Shown: piece after piece, positions 27,004 to 37,065 of the stretch
Layout: each line of letters begins with the position of its first letter
Numbering within the stretch: the first letter of the stretch is position 1
Assembly (NCBI RefSeq): GCF_000154825.1
Contig: NZ_DS560019.1
Location: forward strand, 682,001-746,000
DNA length: 64,000 nucleotides
Direction: 5' to 3'
Source of the DNA: Anaerofustis stercorihominis DSM 17244
GTDB lineage: Bacteria; Bacillota; Clostridia; Eubacteriales; Anaerofustaceae
Notes under the pieces: generated by a model
The model's database searches: none
What the model saw: the letters and a program-made list of their open reading frames with translations, nothing else
What the model was told of the DNA's origin: nothing
Program-made: the position numbers and the translations under genes

Positions 27004-27483
27004 ATGAATAAAAATTTAACAGTAAATCCTATAGGTAAAATCGAAGTAAATAATGATATCATTTATATCAGGCTGGATAAAGAATATATTTCGGGATTAA
27101 AAGAACTAAGCGATTTTTCTCATGCAGAAATAATCTGGTGGTTCAGTGAAAGTGATAAAGAAGAATATAGAAATATAATAGAAGTCGAAAGTCCATATAA
27201 AAATTCTCCAGAAATAATGGGGACATTTGCGACACGTTCACCGTTCAGACCAAATCCAATAGCCTTATCTGTTATAGATATTGCGGATATAGACTTAAAT
27301 GAGGGAATAATAAAGACTTATTATATAGACGCTTATAATAATAGTCCGATATTAGATATAAAACCGTATACGCCAAGCCTAGACAGGGTTAAAAATCCCA
27401 TAGTACCTTACTGGTGTAAACACTGGCCAAAAAGCATTGAAGAATCGGCAGATTTTAACTGGGAAAATGAATTTAATTTTTAA
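27004..27483 (+). CDS. TrmO-like tRNA methyltransferase (UPF0066/YaeB family)
   Basis: 159-aa protein of the family that N6-methylates t6A37 of threonine tRNAs using SAM. I see VNPIGKIE at the start, FSHAEIIWWFSE, GTFATRSPFRPNPIALSV (the signature around the SAM site) and YIDAYNNSPILDIKPYTPSLD. Many Clostridia have short stand-alone members of this family whose substrate is not proven. The ATG at 27004 behind GGAGG is preferred to an in-frame start 60 bases upstream that lacks an RBS. Confidence 0.85.
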   Translation: MNKNLTVNPIGKIEVNNDIIYIRLDKEYISGLKELSDFSHAEIIWWFSESDKEEYRNIIEVESPYKNSPEIMGTFATRSPFRPNPIALSVIDIADIDLNEGIIKTYYIDAYNNSPILDIKPYTPSLDRVKNPIVPYWCKHWPKSIEESADFNWENEFNF

Positions 27484-27563
27484 ATTACATAATTGGCTTT
27501 TCTTTTTATATAATAATTTTTTATCTTATAAAATTAAATATAGAAAATATAAAATGAATAATA

Positions 27564-27600
27564 AAAAATACTGCTTATTAAATAAGCAGTATTTAATTTT
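27564..27600. terminator. Bidirectional terminator between TrmO-like gene and dcd
   Basis: 14-base perfect arms AAATACTGCTTATT and AATAAGCAGTATTT around a single base, between convergent genes. Confidence 0.87.
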
Positions 27601-28120
27601 ACTTTTCAAAATCCTTAAACATCAAGCTAGGCTGTATCCCCGTATTGTTTTGATATTTACCGCTTGAATATAAATCATAATCTCCATGGATATCATGAAA
27701 ATAAATTTGGCATATTTCCACGTTAGGATAAATTTTGATAGGCTGAACACAAAAAATTTCAAGTGTCCAATATCCGGCAAAACCAATATCACCAAATCCT
27801 GCCGTAACATGAATAAATAAACCTAACCTACCAGTTGAAGAACGCCCTTCCAACATAGGAACAAATTTATCCGTCTTTGTAAATTCATTTGTCCTGCCGA
27901 GATATAGTTTATTTGGTTCCAATATAAGTCCGTCTTCCGGAATTACGATTTTCGAAGCTTTGTTTTCTTTTTTCATATCTAGTAAATCATTATCATAAAC
28001 AAGCAGCTCATTGGATAAAGATAGGTTATAACTGTTAGGATTTATTCTATTTTTATCATACGGTTCTATTATTATTTCTTTTCCTATATGTTTTTCAATT
28101 TCTTTTCCTGATAATATCAT
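27599..28120 (-). CDS. dcd: dCTP deaminase
   Basis: Deaminates dCTP toward dUTP/dUMP, feeding thymidylate synthesis. The 173-aa trimeric-fold protein has SYNLSLSNELL, the EGRSSTGRLGL loop (residues 91-101) and HVTAGFGDIGFAGYWTLEI with the catalytic Glu121. It could be the bifunctional deaminase-dUTPase type; sequence inspection does not settle it. I chose the ATG at 28120 with GAGGTG six bases upstream; the alternative GTG start lies within that RBS. Monocistronic. Confidence 0.92.
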   Translation of the reverse strand: MILSGKEIEKHIGKEIIIEPYDKNRINPNSYNLSLSNELLVYDNDLLDMKKENKASKIVIPEDGLILEPNKLYLGRTNEFTKTDKFVPMLEGRSSTGRLGLFIHVTAGFGDIGFAGYWTLEIFCVQPIKIYPNVEICQIYFHDIHGDYDLYSSGKYQNNTGIQPSLMFKDFEK

Positions 28121-28284
28121 TATTAACACCTCATATACAATAAATATTTATAGTCAAGATATATTAAAGACAGTATAACATAAACAATTATATTTGAATA
28201 AAAAACATTGTATTATTTTAAGGTTTTATTTACCTATATGCTATAATATTTATATACATATATTATCAGGGAAATAAAAAATAG

Positions 28285-28842
28285 GAAAAATACAAGAAAG
28301 AAAAGTTTATTTTATTAATTGTTCCTTTATTAATAATTATAATTATAGGTATTTTGATTACATTAGGACTCAATTATAAATATGACAGTAATAATGGAAA
28401 AGAAATCTATAATAGAATAAAAAATTCTGATTATAATTTTGAAATTAAAAATAATGCTTTGAATTTATATTACACAACAGATTTTAATAAATATATATTT
28501 AAATTTTATTTATCCGAAAACAATAATGTTACAAAATATTCTTTTAATGAATATCCTTTAGATAAAAATAATTATATAGTAATTTTTTATTACAGTAATT
28601 ATGATCAATATGCCGTTATAAAAAATAAAAATCTATCTGAAATAACTTACGATATGGTTACGGAAGAAAAAGTAAAAGGTAAAAGAAATATCAATAAAAC
28701 CGAAAAATCCAATATAGAAAATCTTGATGACATTAATTTTGATATTTTATATGAAATGGATGTATCTCAAGATGACCTTTTTGACTTTGCAAATTATTAT
28801 TTAATGAATATAGAAGTGTTAAAAAGATACGACAACAAATAA
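28285..28842 (+). pseudogene. Membrane-anchored hypothetical protein, apparently lacking its start codon
   Basis: The frame is open from 28285 and encodes a short basic head (EKYKKEKF), one membrane helix (ILLIVPLLIIIIIGILITL) and an extracytoplasmic domain of about 155 residues rich in Asn, Tyr and Asp. No homologue recognised. A ribosome binding site AGGGAA lies at 28269-28274, but the codon where ATG is expected reads TAG (28282-28284); removing one A would restore ATGGAAAAATAC. The only later start is TTG at 28354, inside the membrane helix and without an RBS. Either the gene has lost its start or it uses a rare start codon. Confidence 0.55.
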
Positions 28843-28973
28843 GTAACTTATAATACTTAAAATTTACTAATAAATCATTTATTTATATTAAAATTTGCTT
28901 AAATTTTACATTTTTTAACTTATAGTATGATACAATATAATTTACGAAAATCGTTAAAAGAGAGGATTTATAA

Positions 28974-31472
28974 ATGGGATTACTTGGAGCGGTTGCAAAA
29001 TCTTTAGATACTAAAGAAATTAAAAAATTAGAAAAAACTGCAGATAAAATAGAAGCATTGGCAGATGAATATTCTGCTTTAAGCGATGAGGATCTACAAC
29101 ATAAAACTATAGAATTCAAAGAAAGATTATCCAATGGGGAAACATTGGATGATTTGCTTGTAGAAGCTTTTGCTACGGTAAGAGAAGCATCAACAAGGAT
29201 ACTCGGACTCAGACATTTTAAAGTTCAGCTGATAGGGGGTATCATTCTTCATCAGGGAAATATAGCCGAAATGAAAACAGGTGAAGGTAAAACGTTGATG
29301 GCAACACTTCCAGCATACTTAAATGCACTTGATGGCAAAGGTGTTCATATAGTAACAGTAAATGATTATTTGGCAAAAAGAGACAGTGAATGGAACGGAA
29401 AAATGTTTAATTTTCTGGGATTAAACGTTGGACTTATTGTTCACGGTCTAGAGTTTGAAGAAAAGAAAGCAGCATATGCAGCGGATATAACTTATGGTAC
29501 AAATAACGAATTCGGTTTTGATTATCTAAGAGATAACATGGTTACCGAAATGGATGAAATGGTCCAAAGAGATCTGAATTATGCCATTGTGGATGAAGTG
29601 GACAGTATTTTGATAGATGAAGCCAGAACTCCTCTTATCATTTCGGGAAGCGGAAATGAAAGCACTAAAAGATATTATGACGCAAATGCATTCATTAAAA
29701 CTCTTAAAAAAGAAGAGGACTATGCGGTTGACGAAAAAGAAAAAACTTGTAACTTAACCGAAAAAGGTATAGCAAAAGCCGAAAGAGCATTCAATATTGA
29801 AAATCTATCCGATATAAACAATATGGAACTTCAGCATCATATAAATCAAGCTTTAAGAGCTAATACATTGATGTTCAGAGACAGAGATTATGTTGTAAGA
29901 GACGGAGAAGTTTTAATCGTAGATGAATTTACCGGAAGGATCATGGAAGGAAGAAGATATTCCGAAGGATTACATCAGGCAATAGAAGCAAAAGAAGGAG
30001 TTAAAGTAGAAAGAGAAAGTGTTACACTTGCTACTATTACATTCCAGAACTATTTCAGGATGTACAATAAACTTGCCGGCATGACAGGTACAGCTAAGAC
30101 GGAAGAAGAAGAATTTAAAGAAATATATAATATGAACGTTCTTCAAGTTCCTACAAATAAACCTCTGATCAGAGAAGATATGAGAGATGCAGTCTTTACA
30201 ACAAAAAAAGGTAAAGAAAAAGCAATCATCAATGAAATAAAAGAAAGACATGATAAAGGTCAGCCTATTTTGGTCGGTACGATAGCTATAGAAGACAGTG
30301 AAAGACTAAGTAAACTTCTCAAAAGAGAAGGTATCAAACATAGTGTACTTAATGCTAAATTCCATGAAAAAGAAGCCGAAATCATAGCAAATGCCGGACA
30401 GATGGGAACAGTTACAATTTCAACGAATATGGCAGGTAGAGGTACCGATATAGTTCTAGGAGAAGGTGTTAAAGAATTAGGCGGTCTTCATATACTAGGT
30501 ACAGAAAGACACGAAAGCAGAAGAATTGATAATCAGCTTCGTGGTAGGTCGGGTAGACAGGGAGATCCGGGTTCTTCACAATTCTTTATTTCCCTCGAAG
30601 ATGATTTAATGAGACTTTTCGGAGGAGAAAGAATACAAAATTTTGCAAGTAAAACGAACTTGGAAGAAGATGAAGCTTTAGAAAGCAGAATGCTTACAAG
30701 AACGATAGAAAATGCTCAAAAGCAAATAGAAGGTAAAAACTTCGGAATAAGAAAATATGTACTTCAATACGATGATGTAATGAATAAACAAAGAAAAGTT
30801 ATTTATGATCAAAGGAAGAAAGTACTTAAAGGTGAAGATGTATCCGATGCAATAAGAGAAATGATAGACTCCATTATCGATAATATAGTTGAATCTTTTA
30901 CGACAGAAGAACACTTTACGGATAATTGGAACTACGATAAAATAAAAGAAAATATATTTAATATCTTTGACATTAAAATGGAATTTGATAGTTCCATAGA
31001 CAGTAAAGAAAAATTAAAAGATATAATAAAAGAAGCAGTATATTCTTTATATAAGAAAAAAGAAGAAGAATTTTCGACTCAGGAACTCAGAGAACTTGAA
31101 AGACTTGTACTTTTAAGAGTAGTGGATTCAAACTGGATGGAACATATAGATAATATGGACCAATTAAAACAAGGTATCAACCTTAGAGCTTACGGACAGG
31201 TAGACCCTGTTCAAGCGTATACAAAAGAAGGTTTTGGTATGTTTGAAGAAATGAATGAAGTAATAAAAGAAGATACGGTTAAATACTTGTTTCATATGGA
31301 AAGAGTTGAAGAAATCGTAAACGAAGCACCTAAAGAAATGTATGTAAATGATGGAGAAGAACCGGCTAAAAAGAAACCGGTAGTAAATAAAAATAAAGTC
31401 GGAAGAAACGACCCATGTCCATGCGGAAGCGGAAAAAAATATAAAAAATGCTGCGGAAGAAATCAAAATTAA
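28974..31472 (+). CDS. secA: Preprotein translocase ATPase SecA
   Basis: Motor that pushes preproteins through SecYEG. The 832-aa protein has Walker [11 protein letters not shown] near residue 103, [19 protein letters not shown], the cross-linking domain, the second NBF with [10 protein letters not shown] and [11 protein letters not shown], and a C-terminal zinc tail [13 protein letters not shown] that binds SecB or the ribosome. It follows GAGAGG, ends in a strong terminator, and directly flanks the origin region, reading toward dnaA. It lies head-on to a fork leaving the origin leftwards. Confidence 0.98.
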   Translation: MGLLGAVAKSLDTKEIKKLEKTADKIEALADEYSALSDEDLQHKTIEFKERLSNGETLDDLLVEAFATVREASTRILGLRHFKVQLIGGIILHQGNIAEMKTGEGKTLMATLPAYLNALDGKGVHIVTVNDYLAKRDSEWNGKMFNFLGLNVGLIVHGLEFEEKKAAYAADITYGTNNEFGFDYLRDNMVTEMDEMVQRDLNYAIVDEVDSILIDEARTPLIISGSGNESTKRYYDANAFIKTLKKEEDYAVDEKEKTCNLTEKGIAKAERAFNIENLSDINNMELQHHINQALRANTLMFRDRDYVVRDGEVLIVDEFTGRIMEGRRYSEGLHQAIEAKEGVKVERESVTLATITFQNYFRMYNKLAGMTGTAKTEEEEFKEIYNMNVLQVPTNKPLIREDMRDAVFTTKKGKEKAIINEIKERHDKGQPILVGTIAIEDSERLSKLLKREGIKHSVLNAKFHEKEAEIIANAGQMGTVTISTNMAGRGTDIVLGEGVKELGGLHILGTERHESRRIDNQLRGRSGRQGDPGSSQFFISLEDDLMRLFGGERIQNFASKTNLEEDEALESRMLTRTIENAQKQIEGKNFGIRKYVLQYDDVMNKQRKVIYDQRKKVLKGEDVSDAIREMIDSIIDNIVESFTTEEHFTDNWNYDKIKENIFNIFDIKMEFDSSIDSKEKLKDIIKEAVYSLYKKKEEEFSTQELRELERLVLLRVVDSNWMEHIDNMDQLKQGINLRAYGQVDPVQAYTKEGFGMFEEMNEVIKEDTVKYLFHMERVEEIVNEAPKEMYVNDGEEPAKKKPVVNKNKVGRNDPCPCGSGKKYKKCCGRNQN

Positions 31473-31474
31473 TA

Positions 31475-31508
31475 AAAAAGTCCTGATTTAAATCAGGACT
31501 TTTTTAAT
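31475..31508 (+). terminator. Terminator after secA
   Basis: AAAAAAGTCCTGATTT/AAATCAGGACTTTTTT, a perfect palindrome with flanking A- and T-runs. Confidence 0.9.
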
Positions 31509-32026
31509 TATTTAATTTGTTTTATTTAATCAGATTGAATAAAAAATTAATTTATTTATATTTCAACTTTTATTATTAGTATACTTATAAATAATATTTG
31601 AATAAGTATATTTATTATTAACATAAATTTTAATAATATTTTTTTAACCTATTTTATAACCAATATATTTATAAAACACAAAATGCATTACTTAATCATA
31701 AAAATAATAGCATATATAGTAGAAATATAGTATATTTACACTGTTTATAACACATAAAATAAATGTTGATAATTTAGCATTTTTTGTTATAATAGATAAA
31801 AAGACCACTTATCTACATATATTATAGAAGTTATTAACATTTATTGTGGGTAAATTATTAATAAGCCTATTTTTTTTCTGCTTTTTTAGGAAAATATGCT
31901 AATTCAAAGATCGTTTATATGTTGATAACTTAAATGTTAATAAAATTTATAAGTTGAATTATAAGTTTTTTACATTTGTATATGTTTTTTTACTATTGAT
32001 ATTTATATTACTACTTGGAGGTTAAA
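31509..32026. other. Putative chromosomal replication origin (oriC), upstream part
   Basis: A 520-base, extremely AT-rich region between secA and dnaA with no gene. Near-consensus DnaA boxes (TTATNCACA, one or two mismatches) include TGTTGATAA at 31764-31772, TTATCTACA at 31809-31817, TGTGGGTAA at 31845-31853, TGTTGATAA at 31920-31928 and TGTTAATAA at 31935-31943. The stretch 31509-31760 is a candidate unwinding region. With the boxes after dnaA this resembles the bipartite origin of Bacillus. Confidence 0.75.
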
Positions 32027-33397
32027 ATGTCTTTTAAAACAGAATTATGGAACAATGCACTGGAATATTTAGAAGATGAATTATCTGATTTTGTGTTTAA
32101 AGAATATTTCGAAACATCAATAACACCTTTAGCTTATGAAAATGATACATTTTTTCTGCAAGTTCCCGACGAAGGAAATAAAATACTACTTGAAGGACAA
32201 TATGCAGTATTGGTTGAAAATGCTTTAAAATATTATACTCAAAGATATATTAAAGTTAAATTCGTAGTCGCTTCATCAAATGATATGGTTTATAGCGAAA
32301 ATGAGGCTATAGATGAAATTGCAGCGGCAGAACCTAAACCGAGTGTGGAATATAATGTATATAATACTTCTTACATACAATTCAATCCCAAATATACATT
32401 TGATTCTTTTGTGGTAGGTCCAAATAACAGATTCGCTCACGCAGCTTCTTTAGCTGTTGCGGATGCTCCTGCTAAAAAGTACAATCCTCTTTTTATATAC
32501 GGGGGAGTTGGACTCGGAAAAACCCATTTAATGCACGCAATTGCACAACATATACTTAGAAAAGACCCTACAAAAAAAGTAGTCTTATTATCAAGTGAAC
32601 AATTCCTAAATGAATTCTTGGATGCTATACAAAATAAAACAAATGTACAGTTTAGAAATAAATACAGAAATGCAGATGTATTATTGATTGATGATATTCA
32701 ATTTATAGCAGGAAAAAATGAAACACAAAATGAATTTTTCCATACATTCAATGCACTCCAAGGTTCAAATAAACAAATAATACTAACATCAGATAAACCT
32801 CCAAAAGAAATCCCTCACCTTGAAGACAGACTTCGTTCCAGATTTTCTCTTGGATTGATATGTGATATATCTATGCCGGATTTTGAAACAAGACTTGCGA
32901 TACTCAGAAAGAAAGCAAAAGAAGAAAATTATCAGGTAAGCAACGAAATACTTAATTATATAGCGGAAAATATAGAATCCAATATAAGAGAACTCGAAGG
33001 CTTATTATTAAAAGTAATGGCACTCAATGAATTTTATAACAAACCTTTAACATTAGACCTTGTAAAAAAACAATTAAAAGATATAATTGATATAAGCGAT
33101 AAAAAAATATCTATGGATTTGATTACAAAGGTGGTTTGTGATTATTATAATATAAGTAAAGCCGATATTTTATCAAAAAGGAGAACTAAAAATATAGCTT
33201 TTCCTAGACAAATAAGCATGTATTTATCCAGAGAACTTACAGATAGTTCTCTTCCCGCAATAGGTGATTACTACGGAGGAAGAGATCATTCGACAGTAAT
33301 CCACGGATATGATAAAATAAAGGAAGAACTTAAGACAAACGGAACACTTGAAGAAGAGATAAAGAAGATAACTCTTGAAATAAAAAACAGTAAATAA
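32027..33397 (+). CDS. dnaA: Chromosomal replication initiator protein DnaA
   Basis: Initiator ATPase that binds DnaA boxes and melts the origin. The 456-aa protein has domain I (1-80: TELWNNALEYLEDELSDFVFKEYF), a short linker, the AAA+ domain with Walker A GGVGLGKTHL, Walker B VLLIDDIQF and sensor regions DRLRSRFSLGL, and the C-terminal box-binding domain with YYGGRDHSTVIHGYDKI. The start is the ATG at 32027 behind GGAGG; the TTG four codons upstream overlaps that RBS. Autoregulation through the nearby boxes is likely. Confidence 0.98.
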   Translation: MSFKTELWNNALEYLEDELSDFVFKEYFETSITPLAYENDTFFLQVPDEGNKILLEGQYAVLVENALKYYTQRYIKVKFVVASSNDMVYSENEAIDEIAAAEPKPSVEYNVYNTSYIQFNPKYTFDSFVVGPNNRFAHAASLAVADAPAKKYNPLFIYGGVGLGKTHLMHAIAQHILRKDPTKKVVLLSSEQFLNEFLDAIQNKTNVQFRNKYRNADVLLIDDIQFIAGKNETQNEFFHTFNALQGSNKQIILTSDKPPKEIPHLEDRLRSRFSLGLICDISMPDFETRLAILRKKAKEENYQVSNEILNYIAENIESNIRELEGLLLKVMALNEFYNKPLTLDLVKKQLKDIIDISDKKISMDLITKVVCDYYNISKADILSKRRTKNIAFPRQISMYLSRELTDSSLPAIGDYYGGRDHSTVIHGYDKIKEELKTNGTLEEEIKKITLEIKNSK

Positions 33398-33486
33398 CAA
33401 CTTATTAAGATAGTTATCCTAATAAAATTATTGATTATTAACAGTAAAAAACAGTCGAAATCAGCTGATAAAAATAGATTTTTGAC

Positions 33487-33504
33487 TTATCAACATTATC
33501 AACA
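33487..33504 (+). promoter_or_regulatory. Two abutting DnaA boxes between dnaA and dnaN
   Basis: TTATCAACA occurs twice in direct repeat with no gap (33487-33495 and 33496-33504), each one mismatch from the DnaA box. It corresponds to the second part of a bipartite origin and may also regulate dnaN. Confidence 0.65.
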
Positions 33505-33589
33505 CTACTAATACTATTACTCTTTAATAATTAATAATTCTATAAAGATAAAATGACAGTTAATTCTATAACAGAAAGGATACTAATAA

Positions 33590-34696
33590 ATGAACATAAA
33601 AGTTGATAGAAATGAATTTTTAAAAGCACTTATAACGGTAAGTAAAGCAACGACTCTTAGAAATGTAGGATCTTTGGAAGGAATACTACTTGAAAGCTAT
33701 GATGATGTACTTTCTTTATATGCAACAAATAAAGAAATACAGATATCAACGATAATAGATGCTAAAGTAATAAGAGAAGGTAAACTTTTAATAAATTCAA
33801 GGATACTAAGTGATATAGTCAGAAGTTTTGATAACGGTGAAGTTGAAATAGATGCGGATGAAAATAATAATATTAAATTAACTTGTTTAAATTCAAAGTT
33901 TAATATTACAGCTATGGATCATAGAACATTCCCAAATAAAGAAGTTTATAATATAAATGATTTTATAAAAATGGACAACCATGTCATAAGAAATATGATA
34001 AAAGAAACATCTTTTGCATGTGCAACTTCCGATTCCGTTTCTCCTATACTTACGGGTATACTAATAGAAAATAATGATGAAGATATTAAATTTGTTGCAA
34101 TTGACGGATTTAGAATGGCTATAAGAAGTGAACAATCAAAAGAGAGATATATGAATAATATTAAGTGTGTAGTTCCTTCAAGTACATTGAACGAACTTAA
34201 TAAAATACTTACTAATTACGATGACGATGTATTCCTAAATATTAATGATAAAAAGTTTGTTGCGAATATAGGAAGAACTCAATTGGTATCCAGCCTGCTT
34301 CAGGGACAATTTATCGATTACGGCAATCTTCTTCCTAAAGAAAGTAAAACAATAGTAAAAATGAATAAAAATGAGTTATTATCGGCTTGTGAAAGAGCTG
34401 CAATAATATCTGATGAAGGAAGAGCTCATTTAATAACTCTTCATTTCACCGATAATAATTTATTGCTTACAAGCAAATCTGCTTACGGCAATGTTGAAGA
34501 AAATATAAATATAAATTTAAGCGGTGAGGATTTGGATATATCTTTTAACAGCAGATATGTTATAGATGCACTTAAAGTTATTGAAGATGAAAAAGTCATA
34601 CTTGAATTCAATAGTTCTAACAGTCCATGCTTGATTAAACCTGTAAGCTCAAATAAGTTTACTTATTTAATAATGCCTGTTAGAATATCAAACTAA
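33590..34696 (+). CDS. dnaN: DNA polymerase III sliding clamp (beta subunit)
   Basis: Ring-shaped clamp, 368 aa, three repeated domains. MNIKVDRNEFLKALITVSKATTLR, the FDNGEVEID segment, GILIENNDEDIKFVAIDGFRMA and the C-terminal YLIMPVRISN are typical of the family. It lies 192 bases after dnaA behind AAAGGA and ends in a strong terminator, so it is separated from the flavodoxin gene that follows. recF, yaaA and gyrB, which usually follow dnaN in Firmicutes, are not in this window. Confidence 0.97.
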   Translation: MNIKVDRNEFLKALITVSKATTLRNVGSLEGILLESYDDVLSLYATNKEIQISTIIDAKVIREGKLLINSRILSDIVRSFDNGEVEIDADENNNIKLTCLNSKFNITAMDHRTFPNKEVYNINDFIKMDNHVIRNMIKETSFACATSDSVSPILTGILIENNDEDIKFVAIDGFRMAIRSEQSKERYMNNIKCVVPSSTLNELNKILTNYDDDVFLNINDKKFVANIGRTQLVSSLLQGQFIDYGNLLPKESKTIVKMNKNELLSACERAAIISDEGRAHLITLHFTDNNLLLTSKSAYGNVEENININLSGEDLDISFNSRYVIDALKVIEDEKVILEFNSSNSPCLIKPVSSNKFTYLIMPVRISN

Positions 34697-34719
34697 AAAA
34701 GACCTTATGGTCTTTTTTA
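34695..34719 (+). terminator. Terminator after dnaN
   Basis: AAAAAAGACC, loop TTAT, GGTCTTTTTT. Confidence 0.88.
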
Positions 34720-34734
34720 ATAAGGAGAATTAAA

Positions 34735-35238
34735 ATGAAATATAGTATTTATTATGAATCAAAAACGGGAAATACGAAGTTACTTGCCGAAAAAGCTTAT
34801 GAAATACTAAAAAAAGACATAGTTAATTTTGAAGAATATAAAGGTAATTATATTGACTATAATGAAGATATAATAATTGTAGGATTTTGGACCGATAAAG
34901 GCGGTGCTACAGACAATATAAAAGAACTATTAAGTAAAATAGAAAATAAAAAAATCATATTGTTCGGTACAGCAGGTTTTATGAGTGACAAGGAATACTA
35001 TGAAAAAATCATAAATAATGTAAAAGAAGATATCAATGAAAGCTGTGAAGTGATAGATTATTTTATGTGTCAAGGTAAAATGGGGATTGGCATAAGAAAA
35101 AGATATGAAAAATCTTTGGAAACAAATCCTGATGACGAAAATATAAAAGTAATGATCAAAAATTTTGATAATGCTCTTTCTCATCCTGATGAAGAAGATT
35201 TAAAAGCTTTTGAAGGACTTTTAACTAAATATATGTAA
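34735..35238 (+). CDS. Flavodoxin-like protein
   Basis: 167-aa protein with a flavodoxin fold: the FMN phosphate loop SKTGNTKLLAEKAYEIL at residues 8-25, then YNEDIIIVGFWTDKGGATDNIKELL and KKIILFGTAGFMSDKEYYEKI. The C-terminal third (GMGIRKRYEKSL... DNALSHPDEEDLKAFEGL) is like the small flavodoxins of anaerobic gut Firmicutes, for example those paired with reductases, but no partner is adjacent. It carries electrons or acts as a flavin oxidoreductase; the partner is unknown. Confidence 0.87.
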   Translation: MKYSIYYESKTGNTKLLAEKAYEILKKDIVNFEEYKGNYIDYNEDIIIVGFWTDKGGATDNIKELLSKIENKKIILFGTAGFMSDKEYYEKIINNVKEDINESCEVIDYFMCQGKMGIGIRKRYEKSLETNPDDENIKVMIKNFDNALSHPDEEDLKAFEGLLTKYM

Positions 35239-35324
35239 TTACTTATAAAATTTGTTTTGTGTTAAATAAAAGCTGATAATGGCTTTAAAGTGAGTGATAC
35301 CGATAAAATAAATATAAGAAAAAA

Positions 35325-35364
35325 ATAAAAAGGATTTATTAAGTATAATAAATCCTTTTTTTAT
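35325..35364. terminator. Bidirectional terminator between flavodoxin and LxxG-repeat genes
   Basis: AAAAAGGATTTATT (35327-35340) and AATAAATCCTTTTT (35348-35361), perfect arms between convergent genes. Confidence 0.87.
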
Positions 35365-35394
35365 AAAATATTCATATATATTAATTTAATAATT

Positions 35395-37065
35395 TTATTC
35401 TATAGCTTCCGTTTTATATATAAATTTAACGCTTCCATTCATATTATTTGATATTCCTGAAAAATTATTATAAGCATTAGCTTTATTTATAGTTGTATGA
35501 AGTCTGGCTTTTAAATTATCTATACTTCCTGCAGCTTCCACAAGTTTACTTATACCTTCTTTATCAAATTGGTTCATACCTTCTTTTAATTGTTTAGAAC
35601 CTTTTTGTAATTTATTAATACCGCTGATCAATTGACTGCTTCCTTTTTGAAGAGTGTTTAGTCCTTCGCTTAATTCACTGCTACCTGTTATCAATGGATT
35701 TATACCTTTATTTATTAAATCATTTGCGCCGGCTGCTATTTTATCGCTACCCTGTGATTTTAATAATTTACTTCCGTCATATATTTGTGATAATCCGCTT
35801 TCTAGATTTGAAGTTCCTTTCATTAATGTTGGTTTCCCGTTTACTGTATCTGAAGTGGTTAAATTATAAACTATTTGTTTTTGTCCATTAATAGTTTGAT
35901 CCAGTGTAGCTGACATTGTTTCAAGCTTAGTAATCATTGGATTTGACGGATCTGCATTTTTTAATTGACTTATCATAGTATCAATACCTGATTTTACTTG
36001 TTCATTATAAGATATAGTTTGATTTAAAGAGTTTCCCGCCGTATTTAGTCCGTCTTTTAATGTTGAACTTCCTTCTTTTGCCGTTTTTACATTTGATGAC
36101 AATTTATTTATATTATTTGATAGTGTATTTGCTCCGTTTTTTAAATCCGTTGCTCCTGTTTTTAATTGCTTACTTCCTTCTGATAATTTTTTAGCACCCT
36201 TATTTAATTTATCTACTCCTGTCGTTAGTGTACCTGATTTATCCACTAAAGTAGTAATTCCTTTATATAATTCATCCGAACCTTCTACAAGGCTGTTTGA
36301 AGCATTTGAAAGCTTACTTAAAGAATTAGTTAAATCCATTAAACTGTCTACATCAGTTAAGTCTATATCGTTAAAGAGTTCATTTGTAGCGTAGCTCATA
36401 CTACCGTCAAAAGTAAAGTCTTTTACATCAGCACTTACTTCTAAATATGAAGGTATATCTACTCCTTTCATACTCAATGATTCATCCATTCCCGGAAAAC
36501 CGTATCCCATAATCAATGTATTGTTACCCTCATCAACTGCTTTACCGTTTGTAACTTTTACATTACTTACTTTCTTTGAATCCATAATCATTCCCGAAAC
36601 TATCATAAAAGGACTGTTATTAAATGTCGTATTTTTATAATCAAATCTTATTTTTAATTTTCCTGATTTATGTGCTATATCTTCAGCACTTACTTTTTCT
36701 CCGTTTAAATAATATGATAATTTTACACTTATAGGAAGTTTTTTGTTTGAAGTACCCTGGTATGTTATATCTTTTCCTTCACTGTTCCATACTACTTTAG
36801 AAAAAGTTTTATTAAATGTTTCATTTCCTTTTATATTTTTTATATCACTTAAACTTGATTTGTCTTCTATTTTTTCACCCTTATTTGTATTTTTTAAAGT
36901 GTCGCTTACTATTTTTTTATTTATATTACCGTTTTGATCTGCAATCACATATACGCTTTCTTCTTTAGTTACTTTTGAACTTTTTGCAAATATACTTGGA
37001 GTAAATGCAGAAATTACAAGTAATGAAGATAAAGCTCCCGCAATTATTTTATTTTTATTTTTCAT
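35395..37065 (-). CDS. Secreted LxxG heptad-repeat (YhgE/Pip-like) protein
   Basis: 556-aa extracytoplasmic protein with an N-terminal signal peptide (MKNKNKIIAGALSSLLVISA...). After an N-terminal domain of about 210 residues it has two blocks of xxxLxxG heptads (about 250-345 and 455-530; for example LYKGITTLVDKSGTLTTG and LITGSSELSEGLNTLQKG). These form long, alpha-helical rods. Such domains are fused to or encoded beside MMPL/YhgE exporters. Here the gene overlaps the MMPL transporter gene upstream by 11 bases, so the two products very probably work together. There is no C-terminal membrane anchor. Confidence 0.87.
   Translation of the reverse strand: MKNKNKIIAGALSSLLVISAFTPSIFAKSSKVTKEESVYVIADQNGNINKKIVSDTLKNTNKGEKIEDKSSLSDIKNIKGNETFNKTFSKVVWNSEGKDITYQGTSNKKLPISVKLSYYLNGEKVSAEDIAHKSGKLKIRFDYKNTTFNNSPFMIVSGMIMDSKKVSNVKVTNGKAVDEGNNTLIMGYGFPGMDESLSMKGVDIPSYLEVSADVKDFTFDGSMSYATNELFNDIDLTDVDSLMDLTNSLSKLSNASNSLVEGSDELYKGITTLVDKSGTLTTGVDKLNKGAKKLSEGSKQLKTGATDLKNGANTLSNNINKLSSNVKTAKEGSSTLKDGLNTAGNSLNQTISYNEQVKSGIDTMISQLKNADPSNPMITKLETMSATLDQTINGQKQIVYNLTTSDTVNGKPTLMKGTSNLESGLSQIYDGSKLLKSQGSDKIAAGANDLINKGINPLITGSSELSEGLNTLQKGSSQLISGINKLQKGSKQLKEGMNQFDKEGISKLVEAAGSIDNLKARLHTTINKANAYNNFSGISNNMNGSVKFIYKTEAIE

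Noticed and set aside
27437-27667. 76-aa plus-strand frame overlapping the TrmO and dcd ends
   Set aside because: Covers a terminator and runs antisense into dcd; no ribosome binding site.
28354-28842. TTG at 28354 as real start of the membrane-anchored protein
   Set aside because: It would cut the membrane helix in two and has no RBS; the original start was probably at 28281-28284.
35265-35325. Short coding-like tail (ADNGFKVSDTDKINIRKK) before the terminator at 35325
   Set aside because: Only about 18 codons, preceded by a stop and without a start; too short to call a gene remnant.
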